From: Cognatishimia sp. SS12
GTDB taxonomy: Bacteria > Pseudomonadota > Alphaproteobacteria > Rhodobacterales > Rhodobacteraceae
Assembly: GCF_028369055.1 (NCBI RefSeq)
Contig: NZ_JAQNCZ010000007.1
Location: 37,202-101,201 of the forward strand
DNA length: 64,000 nucleotides
Reading direction: 5' to 3'
The notes under the pieces were generated by a model. The model had not been told where the DNA came from, made no database searches, and worked only from the letters and a program-made list of their open reading frames with translations. Of this stretch, positions 8,577 through 17,727 are shown piece by piece (the stretch's first letter is position 1; each line of letters starts with the position of its first letter). The translations under genes and the position numbers were made by a program.

Positions 8577-9488
8577 ATGATCTCAACCACTGACATTCTC
8601 GCTGCGCTGCATCAAACCGAAAGCGCAGCGCTTGCTGTGATTTCGCTGGTCGATGGGCCGTCTTATCGCCCGCTTGGTGCTATGATGGCGATTGACGCCG
8701 AGGGGCAGACAACGGGCATGCTGTCCTCTGGCTGCATTGAGGCTGACGTTGTGCAGCACGCCCTGCGCGCCTTGGACCGTGGGCAGCCCACCCTTTTGCG
8801 TTATGGAAACGGCTCGCCATTCTTTGACATTCAATTGCCCTGCGGCGGCGGGTTGGAAATTTGCGTTTTGCCACGCCCTGACCAAGCGGTGATCGACCAT
8901 CTGATCCAGTGTCGTGCCCGCCGCGCAACAACGGCCATGTCCATCAACGTGACCGACGGTGCCATTGCACAAAGTGCAAATCACAGCACCTATCGCCAGG
9001 CCGAACGGTTGAATGTGTGTTTTGAACCGCCGCTTCGGTTTCTAGTCTTTGGCAAGGGACCCGAGGCGGTGACCTTTGCATCGTTGCTGGCCGCATCAGA
9101 CTATGATCACCTGCTGGTGTCCAATGATCCCGAAACACTGGCCCAAGCCGCAGAAAACCGGGTCGCAACGGCGCTGTCGCCATCGCTGAACTTTCCTGAC
9201 GGTTTTGCCGTCGATCACCGCACCGCCGTGACGCTGTTTTTTCATGATCATGAGGTTGAGCCGGGCATTTTGGCGCAGGCGCTTGAAACAAAGGCGTTTT
9301 ATATCGGCGCGCAAGGCAGCCAACGGGCGCGTGCGGCGCGGGACGCGGCGCTGGTTGCCCAGGGTGTCACCGCGCCGCTGGACCGCCTGCGTGGTCCCAT
9401 TGGTTTGATCCCGTCAACCCGCGATCCGCGCACGCTGTCCGTTTCGGTCCTTGCGGAAATTCTGGCGCTGGCCAACACCCCAGAATAA
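8577..9488 (+). CDS. XdhC/CoxI-family molybdoenzyme maturation factor
   Basis: A 303-aa protein of the XdhC/CoxI family. The N-terminal domain has SYRPLGAMMAIDAEGQTTG and MLSSGCIEADVVQ; the C-terminal Rossmann-like domain has FLVFGKGPEAVTFASLL and ends RGPIGLIPSTRDPRTLSVSV. Family members bind molybdenum cofactor, promote its sulfuration and insert it into xanthine-dehydrogenase-type enzymes. The gene points towards the molybdenum hydroxylase operon (10.3-13.9 kb) but lies on the opposite strand, converging with it. No clear ribosome site precedes the ATG at 8577. Confidence 0.88.
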   Translation: MISTTDILAALHQTESAALAVISLVDGPSYRPLGAMMAIDAEGQTTGMLSSGCIEADVVQHALRALDRGQPTLLRYGNGSPFFDIQLPCGGGLEICVLPRPDQAVIDHLIQCRARRATTAMSINVTDGAIAQSANHSTYRQAERLNVCFEPPLRFLVFGKGPEAVTFASLLAASDYDHLLVSNDPETLAQAAENRVATALSPSLNFPDGFAVDHRTAVTLFFHDHEVEPGILAQALETKAFYIGAQGSQRARAARDAALVAQGVTAPLDRLRGPIGLIPSTRDPRTLSVSVLAEILALANTPE

Positions 9489-9495
9489 GCGCGCC

Positions 9496-10026
9496 TTAGG
9501 TTTTGGTTCCGCGGATCGGATAATTGTTGTCGGGATTGCGCACAAACTTGATCCCTTTCATGAGCCAGGTCAGGTCCGGGCGCATAAATGGATTATTGGC
9601 CAGATCGACAATCTGAATGACGCCGTTTTGATCGATGACAAACAAGCCGGGTTCAGAAAACGGCGCATCGGTTTCCTGCAAGGAACGCGGGTCAGAGATA
9701 TAAAGACCCAGCTCTTTCATTTGCGCAACGCTCAGGTCATGCCCAATGGTAAAGTTGGGTTTCACCTTCTCAAGTTGGATGGCGGCTTTTTCCTCGGTGT
9801 CCGCAGACACGGCAACGACCTCTACACCCAGCGCGCCAAGATCGTCGACCAAGGCTTTCATGTCCTGCAAATACAGCGTGCACACACCACAATGTTTGCC
9901 ACGATAAACAATGATCAACCGCCAGTCATAGCCCGTTGTCGGGCGATTAAGCGTCAGCGCGCCGCCGCCAAACTGCGGCACGGAAATATCTGGCAAAGTT
10001 GAACCAGGGACGAGCTTATGGGTCAT
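9496..10026 (-). CDS. Peroxiredoxin-like (AhpC/TSA) protein with CxxC
   Basis: A 176-aa thioredoxin-fold protein. LPDISVPQFGGGALTL and DWRLIIVYRGKHCGVCTLYL show a redoxin domain with a C-G-V-C active-site pair where 1-Cys peroxiredoxins have P-x-x-x-T-x-x-C. Similar proteins are often annotated as peroxiredoxin-like or redoxin family. It is the last gene of the leftward molybdenum hydroxylase operon (59 bp after the MoaD-like gene). It may detoxify peroxide made by the hydroxylase or act on a protein thiol; the role is inferred only from position. Confidence 0.75.
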   Translation of the reverse strand: MTHKLVPGSTLPDISVPQFGGGALTLNRPTTGYDWRLIIVYRGKHCGVCTLYLQDMKALVDDLGALGVEVVAVSADTEEKAAIQLEKVKPNFTIGHDLSVAQMKELGLYISDPRSLQETDAPFSEPGLFVIDQNGVIQIVDLANNPFMRPDLTWLMKGIKFVRNPDNNYPIRGTKT

Positions 10027-10085
10027 CGGAACCTCCTCAGGTCAATGTTGGTTTGCATATGCGAATGTCAGAGGGTGCCCTGCGC

Positions 10086-10331
10086 TCAGCCGCCCCGGAT
10101 TTTCTGCATCAGAACAATTTCATTCTCGGGGCCCACAGGTTCGATCAGACTGTCGGCAAATATCTCGCCATCAATCGCAACCGATACCCCTTCGTCCAAG
10201 ATGGGTTTCAGCCCCGGATAGGCATCAGAGAGCGCCTGAAGCAACTCTCTGATGTTTTTTGCGTCGACTTCAACCGTGCGTTCGCCGCCGGTGAAGGCCC
10301 GCAATCCTGCCCAGAGCTCAACTTTAACCAT
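10086..10331 (-). CDS. MoaD/ThiS-family ubiquitin-like protein
   Basis: An 81-aa beta-grasp protein (MVKVELWAGLRAFTGG at the N-terminus) ending in the diagnostic Gly-Gly tail (QKIRGG). MoaD/ThiS proteins carry sulfur as a C-terminal thiocarboxylate. It overlaps the 3' end of the large-subunit gene by 8 bp, so it is translationally coupled to the molybdenum hydroxylase. This could be a dedicated sulfur carrier for molybdopterin synthesis or for another sulfur transfer. No MoaE or MoeB partner is nearby. Confidence 0.8.
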   Translation of the reverse strand: MVKVELWAGLRAFTGGERTVEVDAKNIRELLQALSDAYPGLKPILDEGVSVAIDGEIFADSLIEPVGPENEIVLMQKIRGG

Positions 10332-12579
10332 TGGCCTTTTGCTTCTCCAAAATCCCTTTCAGAACGCGAGGCGGTGACATTGGCAGATCGGTTTGACGCA
10401 CACCTGTCGCGTTTGACACCGCGTTGGCCACTGCGCCAAGCGGCGGCACGATCGAGGTTTCCCCAACCCCGCGCACACCAAACGGATGGCCCGGATTGGG
10501 CACCTCGATGATCACACAGTCAATCATCGGCAGATCTGAGGCCACCGGCACCCGGTAATCCAGGAAGACAGTGTTCTGAAGCCGCCCGTCTTTGCCATAG
10601 ACATATTCTTCGTTCAGCGCCCAGCCGATGCCCTGCACCGCGCCGCCCTGCATTTGCCCTTCGACATAGTCAGGGTGGATCGCCTTGCCAGCATCCATCA
10701 CAACGGTATAGCGCAGAACCGTGGTTTTGCCGGTTTCAGGGTCCACTTCAACATCGACAAGATGGGTGGCAAACCCCGGTCCCGCCGTGTTGGGCGAGGC
10801 CTCAAAATGGCCATTGATCGGCCCACCGGTTTTGGTCATTTCAGAGGCAATCGCCTTCAGCGGCAGCGGCTCAAAATCCCCGGCGTTCGGGCCGGACGGT
10901 TTGGCATAGCCATCTTCCCAGCTCACGGCCTCTTCGTCGATACCCCACTTGAGCGCCGCGCGTTTGCACATCTCTTTCACCGCGCTGCGGCAGGCCTCAA
11001 TCGTGGCGAGGCCCACGGCATAGGTCACGCGCGAGCCATGCGTATTGTCGTTATAGCCCAAGGATGCGGTGTCAGCGACGGTGACGCGAATATCCTCATA
11101 AGGAATCCCCAGTACCTCAGCCGCCATCAACGCCATCGACGCGCGCGAGCCGCCAATATCCGGCGTGCCAATCGACAGGGCCACGGAGCCGTCCTCTGAA
11201 AGCGCCATGGACACCGAGGTCGAGCCGCCAAAGTTGAACCAGAAGCCACAGGCCACGCCGCGCCCCTGATTTTCTTTCAGCGGAATACTGTAATGCGGGT
11301 GCGCCTTGGCGGCCTCTAGTGTTTCAATCAGGCCAATGCGCTTAAAGGTCGGGCCATGCACACCGCGGGTGCCTTCCTTGGCGGCGTTTTTCAGCCGCAG
11401 CTCGATCGGGTCGATCCCCAGCTCTTGCGCCATTTCATCGAGCACTTGCTCAGAGGCAAACACCCCCATCGGGGCACCCGGCGCACGGAATGCGGCCTGT
11501 TTGGGACGGTTGGTCATAACCGACAGGCCGACCATCTCGGCGTGCTCGATATCATAAGGCGCAAAAGTCACCTGCGCCGGCGATTCAGACGGCGCGCTTG
11601 GAAAGGCCCCGCCCTGCAAGCGGTAGGTCGCCTGCGCGGCGGTAATGGTGCCGTCTTTCTTCATTCCGACTTTGACAGTTGACCACGACGACGACGCAGG
11701 CCCGGTCGCGCGCAGCACCTCTGAGCGTGTCATAACCATTTTGACCGGACGGTTCGCCTTGCGCGACAAGGCCAGCGCCACCGGGTCGATGAACACCGTG
11801 GTTTTGGCCCCAAAGCCGCCGCCAATTTCAGAGGCGGTCACGCGCAGCTGACTGGTTTCCATGCCCAGAAGCGCGGCGCAGATGCGCTGCACATTATAAT
11901 GGCCTTGGGTTGTGCACCAAAGTTCACCTTTGCCATCCGCTGTCATATGCGCCAGGCAGGCATGCGGCTCAATATAACCCTGGTGCGCTGCCTCGGTCGT
12001 GAAATCACGCTCTACGATCAGGTCGGCTTCGGCAAAGCCGACGTCCACATCCCCTTTGCCGCATTCAAAACGGCGGGTGATGTTCTTGTGATGATCCGGC
12101 GGCACATTGGCTTCGATAGAGCTTTCGCGAATGATCGGTGCGCCCTCTGATATCGCCTCTTTGATATCGGTGACATGGGGCAGAATTTCATATTCCACCT
12201 CAACCAACTTCACCGCATCCCGCGCGATCAGGTTAGATGTTGCCGCAATCGCCGCAATGGCATGCCCATCATAAAGCGCGGTCTTATCCGCCATGATGTT
12301 TTCAAGAATGTTCCAGTTTTCACCAGTAAGCCCGGTTGCGAAATCCGCGCGTGTCACCACCGCCTTGACGCCGTCGAGCGCTTCGGCCTTTGAGGTGTCA
12401 ATCTTAATGATCCGCGCGTGCGCATGCGGGGAACGTACAATCGCCCCATGCAGCATCCCGGCCTTATAAGTATCCGCCCCGTAAAGCGCGTGCCCCGTGA
12501 CCTTATCGACCCCATCCTGGCGCTTGGGCCGCGTCCCGATATATTTGAACTGTTTTTCAGTCTGTGTATCAAACGCCAT
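10324..12579 (-). CDS. Molybdenum hydroxylase large subunit (xanthine dehydrogenase/CoxL family)
   Basis: A 751-aa molybdopterin-binding subunit. It shows GGGFGAKTTVFIDPVALAL, the substrate-loop motif AAFRAPGAPMG at about residues 360-370, QGIGWALNEEYVYG, and the catalytic-glutamate motif GVGETSIVPPLGAVANAV near the C-terminus. The AYxCSFR loop of true CO dehydrogenase is absent, so it should hydroxylate an aldehyde or heterocycle. With the FeS and FAD subunits it forms an L-M-S heterotrimer that passes electrons from substrate via FeS to FAD. The neighbouring sugar-acid genes make an aldose or aldehyde substrate attractive. Confidence 0.92.
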   Translation of the reverse strand: MAFDTQTEKQFKYIGTRPKRQDGVDKVTGHALYGADTYKAGMLHGAIVRSPHAHARIIKIDTSKAEALDGVKAVVTRADFATGLTGENWNILENIMADKTALYDGHAIAAIAATSNLIARDAVKLVEVEYEILPHVTDIKEAISEGAPIIRESSIEANVPPDHHKNITRRFECGKGDVDVGFAEADLIVERDFTTEAAHQGYIEPHACLAHMTADGKGELWCTTQGHYNVQRICAALLGMETSQLRVTASEIGGGFGAKTTVFIDPVALALSRKANRPVKMVMTRSEVLRATGPASSSWSTVKVGMKKDGTITAAQATYRLQGGAFPSAPSESPAQVTFAPYDIEHAEMVGLSVMTNRPKQAAFRAPGAPMGVFASEQVLDEMAQELGIDPIELRLKNAAKEGTRGVHGPTFKRIGLIETLEAAKAHPHYSIPLKENQGRGVACGFWFNFGGSTSVSMALSEDGSVALSIGTPDIGGSRASMALMAAEVLGIPYEDIRVTVADTASLGYNDNTHGSRVTYAVGLATIEACRSAVKEMCKRAALKWGIDEEAVSWEDGYAKPSGPNAGDFEPLPLKAIASEMTKTGGPINGHFEASPNTAGPGFATHLVDVEVDPETGKTTVLRYTVVMDAGKAIHPDYVEGQMQGGAVQGIGWALNEEYVYGKDGRLQNTVFLDYRVPVASDLPMIDCVIIEVPNPGHPFGVRGVGETSIVPPLGAVANAVSNATGVRQTDLPMSPPRVLKGILEKQKANG

Positions 12580-13058
12580 CAGCCTGCCTTTCGTAGGTCT
12601 TCAGCCGCGGCCTGAACCGCGCGAACAATTTTGTCATACCCGGTGCAGCGGCACAGGTTGCCAGCCAGCCAATACCGAATTTCGGTTTCCGTCGGGTTGG
12701 TGTTCTTTTCCAAAAGATTTTTGGCCGCGACCAGAATGCCGGGTGTGCAGATCCCGCATTGCAATGCCGCGTGCTCAATGATCTTTTCTTGCAGCACGTG
12801 CAGATTTGGCCCCTCTGCAATGCCTTCCACGGTTTCGATTTTCTTGCCTTCGGCCTCAACGCCAAGCACGAGGCAGGAGCAGACCAGCCGCCCATCCACC
12901 GTGACAGAGCAGGCCCCGCAGTCGCCGGTGCCACAACCCTCTTTTGATCCGGTGAGGCCAATGCGGTCGCGCAACACATCCAAAAGCGTTTCGCGCGGGT
13001 CACATACAAATTGAACGGGATCTCCGTTTACGGTTGTTGATACTGCTTGGTTGCTCAA
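12579..13058 (-). CDS. Molybdenum hydroxylase [2Fe-2S] small subunit
   Basis: A 159-aa iron-sulfur subunit. The N-terminal plant-type cluster ligands are in GCGTGDCGACSVTVDGRLVC; the C-terminal cluster ligands are in CGICTPGI and LCRCTGYDKI. This is the complete set of eight cysteines of the CoxS/XdhA family. The start overlaps the FAD-subunit stop by 4 bp and the stop overlaps the large-subunit start by 1 bp, giving tight M-S-L translational coupling. Confidence 0.93.
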   Translation of the reverse strand: MSNQAVSTTVNGDPVQFVCDPRETLLDVLRDRIGLTGSKEGCGTGDCGACSVTVDGRLVCSCLVLGVEAEGKKIETVEGIAEGPNLHVLQEKIIEHAALQCGICTPGILVAAKNLLEKNTNPTETEIRYWLAGNLCRCTGYDKIVRAVQAAAEDLRKAG

Positions 13059-13918
13059 TGTGCTGTCCTCGCTCGGTCATAGGCGGTTTGCGCCACACGT
13101 TTGGCGAGCACGCCCGCCACATGTACGCGAAATTCAATCGTGCCACGTTTGTCGTCAATCGGCTGGCAGGCCGCGCGCACCGCTTCGGCCAGTTTGTCTT
13201 TGGCCGCGTCGTCCAGCGTGGTGCCGATGATCGCTTTGGCAGCGTCAGGCACGATACGGATTGTTGGCGCAACGGCCCCCATAACAACGGTGGCCTCAAC
13301 GATCTTGTCACCATCCAGACGCAAATTGACGGCGCAGCCGACCACGGCGATGTCCATTTCCGTGCGCGGAATGAACCGTTCATAGGCATCCGCTGCGTTT
13401 TGCCCACGGGGTGGTATGTGAATATTGGTAATGACCTCATGGGCTGCCAAACTGGTCTTGCCCGGCCCGGTTGGCACATCAGCCACGGCCAATTGACGGG
13501 TGCCGTTTTTGCCCTCAACAGTCACAACCGCCCCCGTCGCCATCAAGGCGGGCACGCTATCGGCTGCGGGCGAGCCATTGCAGAGATTCCCCACCAGCGT
13601 CGCCCGGCCCTGCACCTGTGTAGACCCGATGAGATCCATCGCCTCCACGAGACCAGGCCATTCTTTGCCCAATGTCGGATGCTCGGTCATTTCAGCACCG
13701 GAGACGGCCACGCCGATATCCCAGCTGCCATCCTCATTGCGTGTGATGTCTTTCACCCCTGCAATGGCTTTCATATCCACCAGCGTATCGGGCGTGACAA
13801 TATCCAGGCGTAATTGCACAAGAACGTCCGTGCCCCCCGCAAGGAACCGCGTGACACCTTCGGCCCCCTCGGCCAAAGCGACAGCTTCTTTGAAGCTTGT
13901 TGGTTTGTGATACTTCAT
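13055..13918 (-). CDS. Molybdenum hydroxylase FAD-binding medium subunit
   Basis: A 287-aa FAD subunit of the CoxM/XdhB type. MKYHKPTSFKEAVALA begins the domain, FLAGGTDVLVQLRL is the first FAD-binding loop, and ATLVGNLCNGSPAADSVPAL is the second. It is the first gene of the operon and so is transcribed from the gap containing the palindrome at 14052-14081. Its length is normal for the family. Confidence 0.92.
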   Translation of the reverse strand: MKYHKPTSFKEAVALAEGAEGVTRFLAGGTDVLVQLRLDIVTPDTLVDMKAIAGVKDITRNEDGSWDIGVAVSGAEMTEHPTLGKEWPGLVEAMDLIGSTQVQGRATLVGNLCNGSPAADSVPALMATGAVVTVEGKNGTRQLAVADVPTGPGKTSLAAHEVITNIHIPPRGQNAADAYERFIPRTEMDIAVVGCAVNLRLDGDKIVEATVVMGAVAPTIRIVPDAAKAIIGTTLDDAAKDKLAEAVRAACQPIDDKRGTIEFRVHVAGVLAKRVAQTAYDRARTAH

Positions 13919-14238
13919 CGATTTTCCCTGATTTCACCAAGAGCAAGCTTACGCATGGGAGGCGCATTTCAAAACGACAAATACACCTGGCCCGGGAATT
14001 CCCCGCCGACGGTATACTGTGATCTGGCTTGCCTACGGCTTCATTGTACTGTATGTGAACTAATATACTAGCACTCACATAGTGGCAAGTCTTGATTGCT
14101 CAGATTTGGTGGTCGATCATTGCCGCTACGCTGAGGCGTGGCGCGCACAGGCGCTGAGAAAATGTGCGTGATGTCTACACCCAATGACAAAGAGGCGCTA
14201 AGACTGAAGACAGACCGCAAAGGAACAGCCAAACCACG
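13919..14238. promoter_or_regulatory. Divergent promoter region, molybdenum hydroxylase operon / GntR gene
   Basis: A 320-bp gap between the leftward hydroxylase operon and the rightward GntR gene. It contains the operator-like element listed separately at 14052-14081. No convincing gene was found; a short open frame entering the GntR gene from 14138 is in another frame and looks like chance. Confidence 0.6.
14052..14081. promoter_or_regulatory. Candidate GntR operator: TATGTGA/TCACATA flanking CTAATATACTAG
   Basis: TATGTGA (14052-14058) and TCACATA (14075-14081) are perfect inverted arms. Between them lies CTAATATACTAG (14060-14071), a near palindrome. Almost the same core, CTAATATATTAG, occurs at 17777-17788 upstream of the dehydratase operon. 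The adjacent GntR/FCD regulator is the obvious candidate to bind both. Confidence 0.5.
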
Positions 14239-14940
14239 ATGGACACACTCTATAGCAAGTTTCTCAATCGCCCCGAACAGTCCAATATGTCGGCCTCAAC
14301 GCGCGTCTTCTTGGCCCTGCGGGCGCGCATCCTGAACCTGGAGTTGCCGCCAAACACTGTTCTGGTCCGATCTGAACTTGCCGCAGAATACGACGTCAGC
14401 GCCACACCGATCCGCGAGGCCATGCAGCGCCTTGAAAAAGACGGGCTGCTGGATATTTTCCCCCACGCCAAAACCTGCGTCTCTGCGATTGATATTGAGC
14501 AACTGCGCGAAGCCCAGTTCTTGCGCCTCGCGCTTGAAAGCGAAGCAGTGCGCCGTGTGGCTGCCGACCCGGACCCGGAGGTCATCAGCAACCTGCGCGC
14601 CATCATTCGAATGGCCGAAGCCCTTGGCAATGAACCTGCGGTCGAAAGCATGTTCAATGAATTGGACGAGACCTTTCACAAAACCATCTTTGACAGCATT
14701 GGACAGGGCGCGCAGCATCAGCTGATCAAATCGCAAAGTGGCAATATCGCGCGGGCCGGCAAGCTGTATCACCGCGACCCCAAGCGCAATGCCGGGGTGA
14801 TTGCGGACCATACGAAAATTCTGAACGCAATCGAAGCCGCGGACATTGGCGGTGCCCAGGACGCGATCCGCAGTCACCTTTCGGTGACGATCTCAAGACT
14901 GGAAGATCTGCGCCTACAGCATCCAGATTACTTTAAGTAA
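14239..14940 (+). CDS. GntR-family regulator, FCD type
   Basis: A 233-aa regulator. The winged helix is seen at about residues 20-85 (LRARILNLELPPNTVLVRSE, then YDVSATPIREAMQRLEKDGL), followed by an all-helical FCD ligand domain. FCD proteins usually respond to organic or sugar acids. It is divergent from the molybdenum hydroxylase operon and convergent with the aldehyde dehydrogenase/dehydratase operon. Both of those promoters share a palindrome, so it probably co-regulates them. Confidence 0.88.
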   Translation: MDTLYSKFLNRPEQSNMSASTRVFLALRARILNLELPPNTVLVRSELAAEYDVSATPIREAMQRLEKDGLLDIFPHAKTCVSAIDIEQLREAQFLRLALESEAVRRVAADPDPEVISNLRAIIRMAEALGNEPAVESMFNELDETFHKTIFDSIGQGAQHQLIKSQSGNIARAGKLYHRDPKRNAGVIADHTKILNAIEAADIGGAQDAIRSHLSVTISRLEDLRLQHPDYFK

Positions 14941-14941
14941 A

Positions 14942-14978
14942 AAGGACCCACAGGGCGGATGTGCGCCTGTAGATCCTT
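14942..14978. terminator. Stem-loop between convergent GntR and aldehyde dehydrogenase genes
   Basis: Imperfect hairpin: arms from AAGGACCCACAGG (14942-14954) and CCTGTAGATCCTT (14966-14978), with two mismatches. It sits 2 bp after the GntR stop and 26 bp from the convergent aldehyde dehydrogenase stop. This suits a bidirectional transcription stop, although no strong T-run follows. Confidence 0.5.
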
Positions 14979-15003
14979 CGAACTTTGCCGCATGAGACCC
15001 TGG

Positions 15004-16437
15004 TTACCAGGTCACATGCGTCGCTTTGATATTCATGTATTCCAGAATGCCATAACGCCCGGCCTCCCGGCCAATGCCTGATTGCTTGATACCGCCAAAG
15101 GGCGATTCATGGCCTGAGACGTCAATGTTGTTGATCGCAATGACGCCGGCCTGCAACCCGCGCGACAGCTTTTCAGATGTGGCCAGATCGGTTGTAAACC
15201 CGTAGGACGCCAGACCATATTCGCTGTCATTGGCCCGCGCGATGGCCTCATCCAGATCGCTAAAAGTCGTGATCAACGCAACCGGACCAAATGGCTCTTC
15301 GTGCATGATACGCGCATCTGCCGGCACATCGGCGAGCACGGTTGGCTCCAGGAAATATCCCACATCCAAACCGGCGGGCCGCGCGCCGCCTGTACGGACC
15401 GTCGCGCCCTTTGCAATGGCATCGGCGATCAGCTCTTCCAACTTGGCGCGCTGACCAGCATGGGCCAAGGGACCCATGGTGCTGTCGGGATTTTGGCTAT
15501 CGCCAAGAACGCGCGCCTCTGCCTGCGCGACCAGCTTTTGCGTAAAGGCCTCAGCGACATCTTCGTGCACGTAAAAGCGCGTGGGCGCGATGCATACCTG
15601 CCCGCTGTTGGCAAATTTCAGCATGGCTGTTTGCGCGGCAGCATTGTCCAGATCGGCATCTGCGCAGACAATAACCGGCGAATGGCCGCCCAATTCCATC
15701 GACGTACGTTTGACCGACGCTGCGGCTTTCGCGAGGAGCATTTTGCCGACAGCAGTCGACCCGGTGAAGGCCACCTTGCGGATGTCTGGATTGTCAAAGA
15801 TCGCATCAGAAATCGGCTGCGGCGCGCCGTGCAACATTTGGATCACCCCTTTGGGGAACCCCGCATCCACGAAACACTGCACCAGCAGCGTTGCTGTCAA
15901 TGGCGCGATTTCCGCCGGGCGCAGGATGATCGGGCAACCGGCGGCCAGTGCGGGCCCCAGTTTTTGCAAGGCCTGACCCACCGGAAAATTCCATGGCGTG
16001 ATGCCCGCAACGATTCCCACAGGCTCGCGCACGATGCTGATGCGCCCCCCGGCCCGAGAGGTCAGTGTTTCTCCGCCGATGCGGTCCGCCTCTCCCGCAA
16101 TCCAATGCAGGATTTCAACACCGCGCGTCGGCTCACCGACGGCCATCTTGTACGGGCGCCCCACTTCAAGCGAGAGCGCTTTGCCGATGGCTTCAACCCG
16201 AGATGCAAGGATGTCTGCGGTTTTGCGCAGCAAAGTCGCCCGCGCCGACGGATGGGTGTCAGCCCATGCGCTTTGCGCCGCCTTGGCATGTTTGACGGCC
16301 TCTGCCACATGGCTGGGTCCGGCCTGCGGACAGTCCCACAAATTTTCTTCGGTGCAAGGGTTCACCACAGGAAAGCTGGGATGCTCTGACTGGTCGGTAA
16401 ACTCCCCGCCAATCAGGAAAAGCGGCTTGTCGATCAT
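15004..16437 (-). CDS. NAD(P)-dependent aldehyde dehydrogenase
   Basis: A 477-aa aldehyde dehydrogenase. The cofactor-site motif is GITPWNFPVGQALQKLGPAL, the general-base glutamate lies in MELGGHSPVIVC, and the catalytic cysteine in NSGQVCIAPTRFYV. It follows the dehydratase gene on the same strand with a 54-bp gap. That pairing fits oxidation of a semialdehyde or short aldehyde (for example alpha-ketoglutarate semialdehyde or lactaldehyde) arising from sugar-acid breakdown. The exact substrate cannot be read from the sequence. Confidence 0.88.
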   Translation of the reverse strand: MIDKPLFLIGGEFTDQSEHPSFPVVNPCTEENLWDCPQAGPSHVAEAVKHAKAAQSAWADTHPSARATLLRKTADILASRVEAIGKALSLEVGRPYKMAVGEPTRGVEILHWIAGEADRIGGETLTSRAGGRISIVREPVGIVAGITPWNFPVGQALQKLGPALAAGCPIILRPAEIAPLTATLLVQCFVDAGFPKGVIQMLHGAPQPISDAIFDNPDIRKVAFTGSTAVGKMLLAKAAASVKRTSMELGGHSPVIVCADADLDNAAAQTAMLKFANSGQVCIAPTRFYVHEDVAEAFTQKLVAQAEARVLGDSQNPDSTMGPLAHAGQRAKLEELIADAIAKGATVRTGGARPAGLDVGYFLEPTVLADVPADARIMHEEPFGPVALITTFSDLDEAIARANDSEYGLASYGFTTDLATSEKLSRGLQAGVIAINNIDVSGHESPFGGIKQSGIGREAGRYGILEYMNIKATHVTW

Positions 16438-16491
16438 GCGATTGATCCTTTTATCTATGCGATTGCGCGACCAGAGCCGGCCGCTGAAATG

Positions 16492-17727
16492 TCAGGAATA
16501 TGCCGTGGCACCGTCGGGTTTGACGTAGGCATCACGCTTCCAATGAATGTAGTCGTCGACCTTGATGACATCTTCATCAATTTCGACGCCCCAGCCCGGG
16601 CGATCAGGCCGCAGCTCAAGATGGCCATCAACCGGCAGGTATTGGTCCTTAATCCAAGGGCAGTCATTGCAAATCTTGTATTCAAGGATTTTGAAATTCG
16701 GCGTCGCTGCTGAGAAATGCAGGTTATGCGCCGTCGCCAGTGGCCCCATCGGGTTATGCGGCGCAACGGGCACAAAATGCGCATCGGCCACCTCGGCAAT
16801 GCGGCGCATTTCTGTAAGACCGCCAACAACCGCGATATCGGGCTGAACAATATCAGCGCCACCCTCTTGCAGCAGTGCCAGGAACTCAAAGCGATTATAA
16901 AGGGCCTCGCCGGTTGCCAGCGGAATATTGATCTTTTGCTTCAGCCGCCCCCATGCAGGCATGTGTTCCGGGCGCATCGGCTCTTCAAAGAAGAACGGTT
17001 CATAAGGCTCAAGCGCTTTGGCCATCTGCACAGCCTGCGCCTGTTCTTGGATGACGGCATGCGCATCAAAGGCAATTTCAAAATGGGCTGGCAATCGCTG
17101 ACGCAATTCCGCGAAATATTCAGCCAGCGCTTTGCAGACCAAACCCCAGCGCGTTTCGTAAGGGCCAATGCGATAGGGGCTGAGCTTAAAGGCATCAATG
17201 CCGAATTTTTCGTTCAAGCCCATCAGCAAGGGCACGGCATCATCCGGATCGGGGTGATAAATGGCCGTCGCATAGACGCGCACGCGGTCGCGCACATTGC
17301 CGCCAAGCAGCTGATAAACCGGCAGGCCGGCCGCCTTACCTGCAATATCCCAAAGTGCATGATCAATGGCTGCAATGGCGGCCAAGCCAAGCGAACCAGG
17401 AGGAAAACGACCGATATGCAACATTTTGTTATGCAGGAAGGTGACACGGCGCGGATCCTCGCCTTCTAACAGCGAGAAAAAGTAATCGAGTATGGGTGGC
17501 AGCGCCAGATCTGGCCCATGGTTATAAGCCTCTCCCCACCCCGAAATTCCGGCGTCAGTCTCGACACTGACCAAAACCCGGGGGCGATCATCGACACGCT
17601 GCATGAACGCGCGGATCGCGGTGATCTTGAGCGGCGCGCAGGCCCGCAGGATCTGGCTTTCAGCGCCATCTTCGCCGAGGTTCGCCGCCTGGGCGGGCAC
17701 AGATGAGCTTTGAGGGATAGACGTCAC
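16492..17727 (-). CDS. Enolase-superfamily sugar-acid dehydratase (DgoD-like)
   Basis: A 411-aa mandelate racemase/muconate lactonizing enzyme relative. Metal and active-site motifs are FDAHAVI (D-x-H), FFFEEPMRPEH, ATGEALYNRFEF and the late histidine in VAPHNPMGPLATAHNLHFS. The D-x-H and HNPxGP pattern is that of galactonate/mannonate dehydratases. Translation starts at GTG 17727, with an AGAGAGG ribosome site 6 bases upstream. The start adds about 30 residues before the usual N-terminus (LKITAIRAF). It is the first gene of the leftward operon with the aldehyde dehydrogenase and is divergent from a second dehydratase. Confidence 0.87.
   Translation of the reverse strand: MTSIPQSSSVPAQAANLGEDGAESQILRACAPLKITAIRAFMQRVDDRPRVLVSVETDAGISGWGEAYNHGPDLALPPILDYFFSLLEGEDPRRVTFLHNKMLHIGRFPPGSLGLAAIAAIDHALWDIAGKAAGLPVYQLLGGNVRDRVRVYATAIYHPDPDDAVPLLMGLNEKFGIDAFKLSPYRIGPYETRWGLVCKALAEYFAELRQRLPAHFEIAFDAHAVIQEQAQAVQMAKALEPYEPFFFEEPMRPEHMPAWGRLKQKINIPLATGEALYNRFEFLALLQEGGADIVQPDIAVVGGLTEMRRIAEVADAHFVPVAPHNPMGPLATAHNLHFSAATPNFKILEYKICNDCPWIKDQYLPVDGHLELRPDRPGWGVEIDEDVIKVDDYIHWKRDAYVKPDGATAYS

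Noticed and set aside
10324..12579. Carbon monoxide dehydrogenase (CoxL) identity
   Set aside because: The substrate loop reads AAFRAPGAP and lacks the AYxCSFR motif of true CO dehydrogenase.
14138..14335. 65-codon plus-strand frame leading into the GntR gene
   Set aside because: It overlaps the GntR gene in another frame and has no supporting motif.
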